64,000 bases of DNA from Lacinutrix sp. Hel_I_90 (GTDB lineage: Bacteria > Bacteroidota > Bacteroidia > Flavobacteriales > Flavobacteriaceae). Where the stretch lies: contig NZ_JYNQ01000001.1 in NCBI RefSeq assembly GCF_000934685.1, forward strand, positions 3,733,981 through 3,797,980, in the 5' to 3' direction. This document shows positions 1-8,022 of this stretch, piece after piece. Position 1 is the first letter of the stretch. Each line of letters starts with the position of its first letter. A program made the position numbers and the translations under genes. The notes beneath the pieces were generated by a model. That model ran no database searches. It had not been told where the DNA came from and worked only from the letters and a program-made list of their open reading frames with translations.

Positions 1-1
1 G

Positions 2-400
2 GAGTTCTTAGATATTATAACTCCAATAGAAGAAAGACGCATCAATCCCATGCTATCTGCAGATATTTTTGGCGATGTTGAACCTAATAAAATTAGATTT
101 AAAAAACCTACACAACCTAAATTCCAAAAGAAAGTGGCAAAAAAGAAAGAACCGGTGAACTTCGAAATTAGTGCACCTAAAAAACTTAAAAAAGCATCAG
201 AAATTTCAAGTCCTAAAGGGGCGAACTTATTTGGCGGAGAACTTACTGTAGGCAATAGAGTAAAACATTTAAAGTTTGGTAGAGGAGAAGTGCTTAAAAT
301 GGAAGGTAAAGGGGGCGATATTAAAGCTGAGATCGATTTTGAATTTGGTGGTAAAAAGAAATTGTTACTGCGCTTTGCTAAGTTGGAGCTTATAGGCTAA
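2..400 (+). CDS. UvrD/PcrA-family DNA helicase, C-terminal end (5' truncated by window)
   Basis: The reading frame is open from base 2 with no stop before 400, so this is the tail of a larger gene that starts outside the window. The last 50 residues carry the pattern G-x-R-V-x-H-x-x-FG-x-G-x-V followed by an F-x-x-GGKKKL-x-x-x-x-A-x-LE strand. This is the small Tudor-like module that ends UvrD/PcrA/Rep helicases, which are 3'-5' DNA translocases of nucleotide excision and mismatch repair. A lysine-rich linker (residues 20-65 of the visible part) precedes it, as usual in this family. Helicase motifs are not visible because they lie upstream. Identification rests on the C-terminal module only; another protein with the same tail is possible but less likely. 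Confidence 0.75.
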   Translation, partial: EFLDIITPIEERRINPMLSADIFGDVEPNKIRFKKPTQPKFQKKVAKKKEPVNFEISAPKKLKKASEISSPKGANLFGGELTVGNRVKHLKFGRGEVLKMEGKGGDIKAEIDFEFGGKKKLLLRFAKLELIG

Positions 401-580
401 TTTTAATCATTAGCGATGTACAAGTATAAATAATTTAGTATAATCCAGGAATCTAATCATGATCCAAGCAGCTAATAGATGTCATTATTAAGAGACTACT
501 TACAAAAAAGAGTTTTAAAAATTTGAGCATCCTAAAAAATAGTGTTTACTTTATAGGAACAAAAGGTTAAGTTACTAATT

Positions 581-1201
581 ATGGCTGAATTTATTAGGAT
601 TTACGAAGAAAATCCAAACCCGAAAGAAATCAAGAAAGTGGTGAATGTGCTAAAAAATGGTGGACTCATCATTTATCCAACAGATACTGTTTATGGGTTG
701 GGCTGCGATATAACAAATACAAAAGCATTAGAGCGTATCGCTAGAATAAAAGGCGTTAAACTAGAGAAAGCTAATCTTTCTTTCATTTGTCATGATTTGA
801 GTAATTTAAGCGATTATGTAAAGCAAATTGATTCGTCTACCTTCAAAATTTTAAAGCGAGCCTTGCCTGGGCCCTATACTTTTATTTTACCAGGATCAAA
901 ATCATTGCCTAGTGTTTTTAAGAAAAAAAAGCAGGTTGGTATTCGTGTTCCAAACAACAATATTACTGTTGAAATTGTAAAAGCTTTGGGTAATCCATTA
1001 GTGTCTACCTCAATACGGGATGAGGATGAGGTTTTAGAATATACTACAGATCCAGAATTGATTCTTGAGAAATGGAACGATTTAGTGGACTTAGTCATCG
1101 ATGGTGGCTATGGTGGTAATGAAGCCTCTACAATCGTTGATTTAACAGAAGCAGAACCTATTGTGATTAGAGAAGGAAAAGGGAGTTTAGAAATTTTTTA
1201 A
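581..1201 (+). CDS. YciO/YrdC/Sua5 family protein (L-threonylcarbamoyladenylate synthase-like)
   Basis: This 206-residue protein has the family N-terminus: a GG-x-IIYPTDTVYGLGCD strand-loop at about residues 27-43, the ARIKG helix, and a C-terminal VIDGGYGG...STIVDLT...VIREGKG segment. Sua5/YrdC proteins make threonylcarbamoyl-AMP from threonine, bicarbonate and ATP for the t6A37 modification of tRNAs. The length and overall layout match the YciO branch, whose in vivo role is less settled than that of TsaC. The ATG at 581 gives a normal start. The stop codon overlaps by three bases the stop of the convergent cytochrome peroxidase gene. Family assignment is secure; the choice between YciO and TsaC function is not. 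Confidence 0.88.
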   Translation: MAEFIRIYEENPNPKEIKKVVNVLKNGGLIIYPTDTVYGLGCDITNTKALERIARIKGVKLEKANLSFICHDLSNLSDYVKQIDSSTFKILKRALPGPYTFILPGSKSLPSVFKKKKQVGIRVPNNNITVEIVKALGNPLVSTSIRDEDEVLEYTTDPELILEKWNDLVDLVIDGGYGGNEASTIVDLTEAEPIVIREGKGSLEIF

Positions 1202-2562
1202 TTACAACCCAAATCTAGCTGAGATTGTAAATCACTATTAGGAATACAGTTGCCAGAAAAGACTTGAGCGGGAACATAACGTTCTAAATTAGAATCATAT
1301 AATGCATTTTCTATAAATGCAACGATCTCATTAATTTCTTGTTGCGACAGTTTGAGGTCCTTGAAATCTTCTGCTAACTGTCCATTTGGTACACTATTGT
1401 TTTGTTTTTCACCTTTAACGATATAACTAACCACTTCATTTAATGAGGTGAATGTACAACCATGACCATAAAACCTATTAGATTTTAAATTGTACAAATT
1501 AGGAACCTTAAATTTATAATCGTCACTACTATTATTGGTAAAGCCTCCACGTCCTTTACTTTTGATTATAAAATCATCTGGGTTAATTATAATGCCATTA
1601 CTTTGGTCTATATCTCCCATGCCTAATGCATAAAATGCATTTGATTTGAGGGCAGGTCCCGTGTGGCAGTTAATACATCTCCCTTTATCAAAAAATAAAA
1701 CAGCCCCTCTTTTCTCTTGGACATTCATACGGTCGTAATTTCCCTTCAACCAATCTTGCCAAGGTGATTCATTGGCTAAAAGCGTCCTGTTATATGCGGC
1801 AATCGCTAACCCTGCTGTTAATTTTGTATAACGCTCATTTTCTGGTACCTCAGGAAAAGCAGCGTCAAACATAGCTTTATAACCGTAATTAGTTGCGAAA
1901 TCTTTATCAATTCTCAATCTATGTGCAGCTTGTCCAGCCATACCTTGGGTTTCTAAACCTTGATAGCCTAGTAAGTTTTCTGGAATGGTATTCGCATTTT
2001 GAGCGATATAAGGCGTGTTAATTCCTGTACCACCTAACGATCCATTCCAGAGCATGACCTCTTGATAAGCAGAATTTAAAAGGCTTGGTACTTTTATGGG
2101 TTCAATATCTATGGAGTCTAAAGGCATGCTTTGATCTATGATTCTATGGTCTCCAATAGTACCAAAACCTTTACCGCCTTCACCAATACCTTGTAAATTG
2201 CCAGAATAAAAACCAGCAGCTACAGGGTGGCAACTAGCACATGAAAAGGTTTCTATTGCCAAATCTATTTTGGCATTACCTCCTGTGGCTGTGTCATGGA
2301 CTAACATTTTTCCTAGAGCTACTTTATCTGTTGTAATTGGGTTTAATGGATCTTGAGGGATATTTACATAATCATTTGAATCTGGTAGTTGAAAAAAATA
2401 AGGACCTATGCCATTAGACTTTTCATCAATTAATGATAATAATTGTGAATCTAAAGCAGAAACTTCTTCATAATAAGATTCATTAACACACGAACATAAA
2501 AAACAGGATAATGCAAGCAACGACATTGCCACAGCATTGGTTTTTATTGTGTAGAAAAACAT
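1198..2562 (-). CDS. Di-haem cytochrome c peroxidase family lipoprotein (MauG/CcpA type)
   Basis: The 454-residue protein has two c-type haem attachment motifs, CASCH at about residues 108-112 and CINCH at about 296-300, the arrangement of bacterial di-haem cytochrome c peroxidases and MauG. These periplasmic enzymes reduce hydrogen peroxide with electrons from small cytochromes, or act on protein substrates. The N-terminus is a lipoprotein-like signal ending in a Cys-rich stretch (SCFLCSC), so the mature protein is probably anchored to an envelope membrane. Met13 is an alternative start that would give a more compact signal peptide. Methionines in the second half could serve as distal haem ligands, but I cannot decide this by eye. 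The gene is convergent with the YciO gene and stands alone. Confidence 0.9.
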   Translation of the reverse strand: MFFYTIKTNAVAMSLLALSCFLCSCVNESYYEEVSALDSQLLSLIDEKSNGIGPYFFQLPDSNDYVNIPQDPLNPITTDKVALGKMLVHDTATGGNAKIDLAIETFSCASCHPVAAGFYSGNLQGIGEGGKGFGTIGDHRIIDQSMPLDSIDIEPIKVPSLLNSAYQEVMLWNGSLGGTGINTPYIAQNANTIPENLLGYQGLETQGMAGQAAHRLRIDKDFATNYGYKAMFDAAFPEVPENERYTKLTAGLAIAAYNRTLLANESPWQDWLKGNYDRMNVQEKRGAVLFFDKGRCINCHTGPALKSNAFYALGMGDIDQSNGIIINPDDFIIKSKGRGGFTNNSSDDYKFKVPNLYNLKSNRFYGHGCTFTSLNEVVSYIVKGEKQNNSVPNGQLAEDFKDLKLSQQEINEIVAFIENALYDSNLERYVPAQVFSGNCIPNSDLQSQLDLGCN

Positions 2563-2675
2563 GGTTAAATAGCGTTTATAATAAAGCTACTCTTTAATTT
2601 TAAAGCGGTTTCTTTTTTTTAGATTAAATGTAACATAAATAGATGAATGGTCTAATATAGCCTGTGTATAAAAGT

Positions 2676-2705
2676 AAAAAGCCCAATCTTTCGATTGGGC
2701 TTTTT
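2676..2705 (-). terminator. Rho-independent terminator of the OmpA-type gene
   Basis: A perfect 13-bp stem (2676-2688 with 2693-2705, core GCCCAATC/GATTGGGC) closes a TTTC loop. On the minus strand it ends in a run of T. It lies 20 bases beyond the stop of the OmpA-type gene, and the A/T flanks make it potentially bidirectional. Confidence 0.9.
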
Positions 2706-2725
2706 AATAATATTTTTAAAATGAA

Positions 2726-3586
2726 TTAGTTACCTTCTTTTGATAAGCTTTTCATTTCAGTTTCAATCATTTCATAGAACTGATCGATTTTTGGTAGGAT
2801 ATAAATTTTTGTTCTACGGTTTATCGCTTTATTTTCTGCTGTAGTATTAGGTACTAAAGGAATATGATCTCCACGTCCTGCTGCTATTAATTGTTCTGGC
2901 TTCACACCTAAACCTTGTAAAGCTCTAACAATAGCAGTACTACGCTTTACACTTAAATCCCAGTTATCAATTAATACACCTTTGCTGTAAGGTACATTGT
3001 CTGTATGACCTTCTACCATAGCTTCAAAATTTGGTTTACCATTAATAACAGTCGCTACTTTACCTAAGATATCGTTCGCTCTGGTCGTAATGTCATAACT
3101 GCCACTCTTGAATAATAATTTATCAGATAATGAAATAAACACGACACTTTTCTCTACATTAATCTCAATGTCCGGATCATTTAATCCAACTTCTTTTTTA
3201 AGACTAGTTACTAAAGCCAACGTTACACTATCCTTTTTTGTTAAAGCATCCTGTAATCGCGTGATACGTAAATCTTTTTCCTTTAAACTCTCTAAAGACT
3301 TTTCTACGTTTCTAGCGCCTTGGGTTGTCAAGACAGTCATGTCTTTCGTGCTTTCAATTAGAGCCAAGTTATTAGCTTTCATATCCGCTAGACGTGCTTG
3401 TAGCTCGGTTAACCTAGCAGCAGAAGCAGCTTCGTCTGCTAAACAGCTGTTCAGTTTGACAGTAGCAGTATTTAAAAGGTCTTGTGTATTCTTTTGTTTT
3501 TCCTCCAGAGCCATGTATTCTTTTTTAGAAACACATGAGCTTAAAGTAAGTAGTGCAACCGCACCTAGGATAATAAGTTTTTTCAT
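2726..3586 (-). CDS. OmpA-family lipoprotein, peptidoglycan-associated
   Basis: The 286-residue protein starts with a lipoprotein signal (LLTLSSC, lipobox Cys18). A Glu/Lys-rich helical coiled-coil region follows (about residues 20-130), then an OmpA/MotB C-terminal domain from about 145. The OmpA domain shows VEGHTDNVP, the WDLS-x-KRS-x-x-I-x-x-L helix, the AAGRGDHIPL turn and the NRRTKI ending, including the Asp and Arg that bind meso-diaminopimelate in peptidoglycan. The likely role is tethering the outer membrane to the cell wall. It is a single gene with its own terminator and a candidate promoter element upstream. The coiled coil before the OmpA domain is common in Bacteroidota lipoproteins of this kind. 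Confidence 0.93.
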   Translation of the reverse strand: MKKLIILGAVALLTLSSCVSKKEYMALEEKQKNTQDLLNTATVKLNSCLADEAASAARLTELQARLADMKANNLALIESTKDMTVLTTQGARNVEKSLESLKEKDLRITRLQDALTKKDSVTLALVTSLKKEVGLNDPDIEINVEKSVVFISLSDKLLFKSGSYDITTRANDILGKVATVINGKPNFEAMVEGHTDNVPYSKGVLIDNWDLSVKRSTAIVRALQGLGVKPEQLIAAGRGDHIPLVPNTTAENKAINRRTKIYILPKIDQFYEMIETEMKSLSKEGN

Positions 3587-3619
3587 AATCGTTTTAGATA
3601 AAATTAAATTTTAACAATT

Positions 3620-3627
3620 CAAAAGTA
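3620..3627 (-). promoter_or_regulatory. Candidate Bacteroidota -7 promoter element for the OmpA-type gene
   Basis: On the minus strand this reads TACTTTTG, an exact match to TAnnTTTG, 33 bases ahead of the OmpA-type ATG. No TTTG at the ideal distance is present further upstream, so only half of the promoter is supported. Confidence 0.45.
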
Positions 3628-3679
3628 TAAAAATTATAAATGTTAAAAGAAGTATTAACAAAACTTTTGCTAAACAATT

Positions 3680-4669
3680 TTATAAACGTTTAAAAGTCTT
3701 CTTTTTACTTATAAAATAAGACCATACAATAGATTTTGTACGGAAATAATGCCCTTTTCGGGGCATTAATTTTCGTTGTTTCAGTACTCTTGGAAGATTA
3801 AAATAGAAATTAAAATGTGCTTTTAAAACCGCAAGACTGTGGGCTGGTTTTAATGCTAATAAAAATTTAAAAGCTGCTAACCCATCTAAAACCAAACGAA
3901 TAACTATTAGAAATAAAGTGTTTCCTCCTGCATTCTTTGTTAAAGTAAATAAACTATTTCTAAAGTTGAGGTATGTTTTTCTTGGATTGCTAGCATTTAA
4001 AGTAGCGCCTCCTACATGATAAACTTTAGATTCTCCAACATATTTTGAAGTATAACCAAAATTAAAGGCGCGCCAACATAAATCAATTTCTTCCATGTGC
4101 GCAAAAAAGGACGCGTCAAACCCATTTAACCTTTCAAAAACTTGCTTTCTAATAAAAAAACATGCGCCAGAGGCCCAGAAAATTTGTGAATTTTTATTGT
4201 ATTGACCTTTGTCTTTTTCAATAGTGTCAAAAATACGCCCGCGACAAAACGGGTAAGCATATTTATCTAAATAGCCTCCAGCCGCACCCGCATATTCAAA
4301 ATGAGTTTTATTGTGGTAATCTAATATTTTGGGCTGTATGATAGCTGTATTGGGTTCTTTTTTAAATGTTTCGACAACTGGAGTGAGCCAGTTTTTGGTC
4401 ACTTCAATATCACTGTTTAGCAAACAAAAAACATCAGCATCAATACCTTTTAAGGCATCGTTATACCCTTTAGCATAGCCACCATTGCTTTTGTTTTTAA
4501 TGATGTTTACAGAAGGAAATGCTGCTGTAACAAAAGTTATAGAATCATCAGTCGATGCATTATCTGCTACGTAAACTGTAGCTTCTTTTGAATAAGCGAC
4601 AACGGAAGGTAAGAACTTTTCTAAAAGTGCTTTTCCGTTCCAATTTAATATGACTACTGCTATTTTCAT
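3680..4669 (-). CDS. Glycosyltransferase family 2 (rhamnosyltransferase-like)
   Basis: This 329-residue protein opens with the GT-A fold signature of family 2: VVILNWNG, then VADNASTDDS (nucleotide-binding Asp), NGGYAKGYN, and LLNSDIEV as the DxD-like metal/UDP site at about residue 85. Later come the acceptor-side elements SGACFFIRK and the HMEEIDLCWR motif typical of GT2 rhamnosyltransferases and related polysaccharide enzymes. A C-terminal hydrophobic/basic segment suggests peripheral attachment to the inner membrane. Substrate and acceptor cannot be read from the sequence. It stands alone rather than in a polysaccharide cluster. Confidence 0.9.
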   Translation of the reverse strand: MKIAVVILNWNGKALLEKFLPSVVAYSKEATVYVADNASTDDSITFVTAAFPSVNIIKNKSNGGYAKGYNDALKGIDADVFCLLNSDIEVTKNWLTPVVETFKKEPNTAIIQPKILDYHNKTHFEYAGAAGGYLDKYAYPFCRGRIFDTIEKDKGQYNKNSQIFWASGACFFIRKQVFERLNGFDASFFAHMEEIDLCWRAFNFGYTSKYVGESKVYHVGGATLNASNPRKTYLNFRNSLFTLTKNAGGNTLFLIVIRLVLDGLAAFKFLLALKPAHSLAVLKAHFNFYFNLPRVLKQRKLMPRKGHYFRTKSIVWSYFISKKKTFKRL

Positions 4670-4750
4670 TTGTTTTTTGTCATAGCGAGAAACTATTAAA
4701 ACGAGTGCCGTGGTTTTCTCACGATTTTTTTAAATTTAATCAACTTCAAA

Positions 4751-4793
4751 AGATTCCTACGGTATTCGATTATAATCGAAACTCCTGGGAATG
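4751..4793. repeat. Intergenic palindromic element
   Basis: A perfect 16-bp palindrome TTCGATTATAATCGAA (4765-4780) sits inside a looser inverted repeat (ATTCC on the left, GGAAT on the right). It lies just past the stop of the HsdR_N-type gene. A related double hairpin lies on the other side of that gene. Together they look like copies of an interspersed flavobacterial intergenic repeat. A role as terminator or protein-binding site is possible. Confidence 0.55.
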
Positions 4794-4796
4794 ACA

Positions 4797-5243
4797 CTAG
4801 TTTCCGTAATGAGGGATGTCTTGTAAGAAATCATATTTCTCAGTCTCAAAATCCATCTTACAATAATAGTGATTTAATCCATTAGTTACCATCAAATAAT
4901 TGGCATTCAAAGCTAAATTATAGCGTGCAACTTGGTCAAAAGTATCTTGATTTATTTTTATTTTTGGTGCTTTACATTCTACTATGATATGAATACTACC
5001 GTTTGGATTAAAAACGACAATATCATATCGCTTTTTTAAATCATTGATTTTAAGTTCTTTTTCAACGTTAATTAGCGATTTCGGATAGTTTTTTTCTTCA
5101 ATTAAATAATTGACGCAATGTTGACGCACCCATTCTTCGGGTTGTAAAATCACGAATTTTTTACGAATAGCATCGAATATAGATACTTTATTTTCGCTAT
5201 TTTTGAATCGGAACGAATATGTAGGGAAATTCAATTTTTGCAC
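4797..5243 (-). CDS. HsdR N-terminal-like (PD-(D/E)XK fold) protein, orphan
   Basis: The 148-residue protein resembles the nuclease domain at the N-terminus of type I restriction enzyme HsdR subunits. An EE-W-VRQH-x-V-x-YL helix is followed by Asp74 in RYDIVVF and Glu89-Cys90-Lys91 in IIVECKAP, the D...ExK catalytic set, so the active site looks intact. There is no helicase part and no HsdM or HsdS gene nearby, so it is not a standard restriction system. It is divergent from holA, and from memory this pairing is common in Flavobacteriia, which hints at a link to replication or repair rather than defence. Function unknown; the fold assignment is fairly safe. Confidence 0.8.
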   Translation of the reverse strand: MQKLNFPTYSFRFKNSENKVSIFDAIRKKFVILQPEEWVRQHCVNYLIEEKNYPKSLINVEKELKINDLKKRYDIVVFNPNGSIHIIVECKAPKIKINQDTFDQVARYNLALNANYLMVTNGLNHYYCKMDFETEKYDFLQDIPHYGN

Positions 5244-5296
5244 TACACAAATGTATAATTATAACGTCACTTCGAGGGAATTTTAATAAAGAAATA

Positions 5297-5345
5297 TCGA
5301 GAAGTTTTTAGTAGTTCTCGAGACAATTCCGAAAATATTCGGAAT
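5297..5345. repeat. Double hairpin between the HsdR_N-type gene and holA
   Basis: Two perfect inverted repeats lie side by side. TCGAGAA (5297-5303) pairs with TTCTCGA (5315-5321), and ATTCCGAA (5326-5333) pairs with TTCGGAAT (5338-5345) around an AATA loop. They sit right in front of holA. There is no T-run, so they are not classic terminators. They are more likely an interspersed intergenic repeat. Confidence 0.6.
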
Positions 5346-5378
5346 CTCTTGAACTCAGGGCACAATACAATTTCAATT

Positions 5379-6383
5379 TTGGACGAAGTCAAACAACTAG
5401 TTACAGACATAAAAAACAAAAACCTAAAGCCTATTTATTTATTAATGGGAGAAGAAGCCTATTACATTGATAAGATTTCAGATTTTATTGAAGATAATGT
5501 ATTGGCAGAAGAAGAAAAAGGGTTTAATCAAATGGTATTGTATGGTCGCGATGTAACCATTGAAGATATTGTTAGTAACGCTAAGCGCTTTCCAATGATG
5601 GCCGATAAACAAGTGGTGATTGTAAAGGAAGCACAAGATTTGGCCAGAACGATAGATAAATTAGCTAGTTATGCCGAAAATCCGCAACCATCAACGGTTT
5701 TAGTTATTTGTTATAAATATAAATCAGTAGACAAGCGTAAAGCCGTTTATAAAAAGATCAAGAAAACTGGGGTTGTTTTCGAAAGCAAAAAATTATACGA
5801 TAACCAAGTGCCCGATTGGATTCGAAGAACACTAGCGACAAAAGGGTATAAAATAACACCCAAAGCCTCACAAATGTTGGTTGAGTTTTTAGGTACCGAT
5901 TTAAGTAAAATAAATAACGAATTAGAAAAGCTTCAAATTGTCTTACCTGAAGGTACCGAAATTACACCAGTACATATTGAAGAAAATATTGGGATTAGTA
6001 AGGACTATAATAATTTTGAGCTCCGTAAAGCAATTGGTTCACGTGATGATGCCAAGGCCTTTAAAATTGTGAATTATTTTGGTGAGAACCCAAAAGACAA
6101 TCCGATGGTTGTGACAGTCTCGCTTTTGTTTAACTTCTTTTCTCAATTATTACAATTACATGGCATGAATGATAAATCACCTAGAAGTGTTGCTTCTGCT
6201 TTGCGTGTGAATCCTTATTTTGTAAATGAATATTTAGATGCGGCGCGCAATTTTCCAATGCGAAAAGTAAGCGGTATTATTGCTACGCTTCGTGAATTTG
6301 ATGTAAAAAGTAAAGGCGTGAATTCTAATGCTGTGCCTCAAAAGGATTTGTTGAAAGAAATGCTGGTTAGAATTTTAAATTAA
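5379..6383 (+). CDS. holA: DNA polymerase III subunit delta
   Basis: This is the clamp-loader delta subunit, which opens the beta sliding clamp during replication. The N-terminus KPIYLLMGEEAYYIDKI and the PMMADKQVVIVKEAQ strand at about residue 75 are family hallmarks. The Walker-like site is degenerate, as expected for delta, and a C-terminal helical collar follows. I chose the TTG at 5379, which gives M-DEVKQLVTDI and 334 residues, because flavobacterial HolA proteins start with MDEVK as I recall them. The upstream TTG at 5349 adds ten residues that look unlike the family and abuts a hairpin. No ATG is available in this region. The stop is directly followed by the ATG of the next gene, implying co-transcription. 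Confidence 0.92.
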   Translation: MDEVKQLVTDIKNKNLKPIYLLMGEEAYYIDKISDFIEDNVLAEEEKGFNQMVLYGRDVTIEDIVSNAKRFPMMADKQVVIVKEAQDLARTIDKLASYAENPQPSTVLVICYKYKSVDKRKAVYKKIKKTGVVFESKKLYDNQVPDWIRRTLATKGYKITPKASQMLVEFLGTDLSKINNELEKLQIVLPEGTEITPVHIEENIGISKDYNNFELRKAIGSRDDAKAFKIVNYFGENPKDNPMVVTVSLLFNFFSQLLQLHGMNDKSPRSVASALRVNPYFVNEYLDAARNFPMRKVSGIIATLREFDVKSKGVNSNAVPQKDLLKEMLVRILN

Positions 6384-6776
6384 ATGAAGAAATCAAGACC
6401 TATTATTTTAATTGTAATACTGCTTTGTAGCGGTGCGCTTTTTGCGCAAGAGATAGTTGTTAAAAATGATATTGCACTCCTTGATGGAAAGGAATATGTC
6501 AAAATTGAAAAAAACTATAAAAACGAATATGTTATTTCTAATGTTCTAACACAGAAAGCAATATTTAAAATTAAGATAATTGTAACGTATAATAGTTTTA
6601 CGAAGAGAAATCATTTCCTGCCACAAGTATATTGGTTAGAGAAAAACAAAAATATTAGATTTGAAGTGGATGATATTGAAGACACAGTAGATGTGATAAA
6701 ATTTCTAAATCAATTTAAGTTGATTAATAAATTAGGAGAAGTTGATAGAAAAGAAATACGGAAATACATCTATTGA
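6384..6776 (+). CDS. Small secreted/periplasmic protein of unknown function
   Basis: The 130-residue protein has a clear signal peptide (basic MKKSR, hydrophobic core, cleavage after ALFAQ). A mature part of about 108 residues is rich in Lys, Asn and Ile, with strand-like alternation and no Cys. I recognise no domain. The ATG touches the holA stop with no spacer (TAAATG), so it is probably translated from the same message, though a functional link to replication is unlikely. The frame and signal peptide make it a real gene. Confidence 0.72.
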   Translation: MKKSRPIILIVILLCSGALFAQEIVVKNDIALLDGKEYVKIEKNYKNEYVISNVLTQKAIFKIKIIVTYNSFTKRNHFLPQVYWLEKNKNIRFEVDDIEDTVDVIKFLNQFKLINKLGEVDRKEIRKYIY

Positions 6777-6979
6777 TATTATTTTATTCACTCAGGACAC
6801 AACCACAAACGTATAATCATTCATAAAATATTTAACGTTTAAATTCTATTTTAACACATAGCAATCGTCCTTTAACACTTCATGCTAAAGTCTAGTTAAA
6901 TCAGTTTTAATATTCTTCCAACATATTCATTTACTGTATCTTGTAGTAAATCAATTATTAATCTTAAAACCCTAAAACA

Positions 6980-7540
6980 ATGGAAAATTTAAATAATAAA
7001 ACGATAGCGATACTTGCAACTAATGGCTTTGAAGAAAGTGAATTAAGAGAACCAAAAAAAGCTTTAGAAGACGCTGGGGCAACCGTACATATCATATCTG
7101 AAAACTCAGGTGAAATTAAATCTTGGGCAAACGGAAATTGGAGTAACAGCTATAAAGTAGATAAAACATTAAATGAAGTGTCTCAAGACGATTATAATGC
7201 ACTTGTATTACCTGGTGGTGTTATGAACCCAGATACTTTGAGAAGAAATGAAGATGCCGTACGTTTTACAAAATCATTTTTTGCGAATAAAAAGCCCGTA
7301 GCAGCAATTTGTCACGCACCATGGCTTTTAGTAGAAGCAGGAGTACTACAAGACAGAAAAATCACCTCATTTAGCTCTATAAAAAGAGATCTTGTAAATG
7401 CAGGAGCGATGTGGGAAGATAGCGAAGTCGTTGTAGACGAAGGCTTGATTACCAGTAGAAATCCAAACGATTTACCAGCTTTTAATGCTAAATTAATAGA
7501 GGAAGTATATGAAGGTAAGCATAAAATGCAAAATGCATAA
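6980..7540 (+). CDS. PfpI/DJ-1 family protein (type 1 glutamine amidotransferase fold)
   Basis: The 186-residue protein shows the DJ-1/PfpI fold: KTIAILATNGFEESEL at the N-terminus with the conserved Glu, ALVLPGGV in the middle, and the nucleophile elbow AICHAPW (Cys at about 112, followed by His). The ending ITSRNPNDLPAF is typical of the PfpI/YhbO subgroup. Members are reported as stress-induced glyoxalases/deglycases or chaperones rather than true proteases. The Glu-Cys-His set is complete, so it should be active. It is monocistronic with its own terminator. Confidence 0.93.
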   Translation: MENLNNKTIAILATNGFEESELREPKKALEDAGATVHIISENSGEIKSWANGNWSNSYKVDKTLNEVSQDDYNALVLPGGVMNPDTLRRNEDAVRFTKSFFANKKPVAAICHAPWLLVEAGVLQDRKITSFSSIKRDLVNAGAMWEDSEVVVDEGLITSRNPNDLPAFNAKLIEEVYEGKHKMQNA

Positions 7541-7562
7541 CACATACTTAATTTTGAACCTT

Positions 7563-7595
7563 AAAAGCGAACTATTTATTTAGTTCGCTTTTTTT
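7563..7595 (+). terminator. Rho-independent terminator of the PfpI gene
   Basis: A 12-bp stem AAAAGCGAACTA (7563-7574) pairs with TAGTTCGCTTTT (7581-7592) around a 6-base loop and runs into a T-tract. It lies 22 bases past the PfpI stop. Confidence 0.92.
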
Positions 7596-7614
7596 TTATG
7601 TTCGATTATTTGTG

Positions 7615-8012
7615 TTAGGCCATTATGACCACAACAGAGTTAACAAATTTATCATGAATGGCCCTTTTTTTAGGATCACTGCTGATGCTAAAAAGAGAAA
7701 TCCATCCTAAGTCTGTTTTTAAAAGAAACCTTAAGATTGCTTGAGGTAAGCTTATGTTTTTTTCTGTAAGGTCATCTTTCAGTACTCTTAAATCACAAAA
7801 CATATGTCCCAAACTGGCACCAAAAAAGCCAACAAAAAGCGGCTCGTACAAAAAAAGAGGACTATAAAAACAGTGCCTCTCAATGTTTCATTCACGTTGT
7901 CGACCATTCAAAAGAAAAAAGAAGCAATATAAATAATCATCATAATAAAAATAACATCTAGTGTCGCTGCCTTTACTTTTGGGAATACCCCTGCTGGATG
8001 TAATTGATTCAT
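7615..8012 (-). pseudogene. RDD family membrane protein gene, broken by a stop codon and a frameshift
   Basis: The 3' two thirds encode a typical RDD-family end (FFGASLGH, then SLPQAILRFLL, DPKKRAIHDKFVNSVVV). On the minus strand an ATG at 8012 starts a matching N-terminus (MNQLHPAGVFPKVKAATLD and a first membrane helix). That frame hits TGA at 7908-7910 (codon 35), reopens, and is then one base out of register at a run of seven T (7850-7856). Eight T would restore the reading into LYEPLFVG. With both lesions it cannot give a full protein of about 132 residues. RDD proteins are small polytopic membrane proteins, some linked to ion transport. Sequencing error at the homopolymer is possible but would not explain the TGA. 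Confidence 0.8.
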
Positions 8013-8022
8013 TACACTGGGC

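Noticed and set aside
4797..5243. Type I restriction-modification system
   Set aside because: Only the N-terminal nuclease fold is present; no HsdM, HsdS or helicase part in the vicinity.
7908..7910. TGA in the RDD gene as a selenocysteine codon
   Set aside because: No SECIS-like hairpin follows, RDD proteins are not known to use selenocysteine, and a second lesion breaks the same gene.
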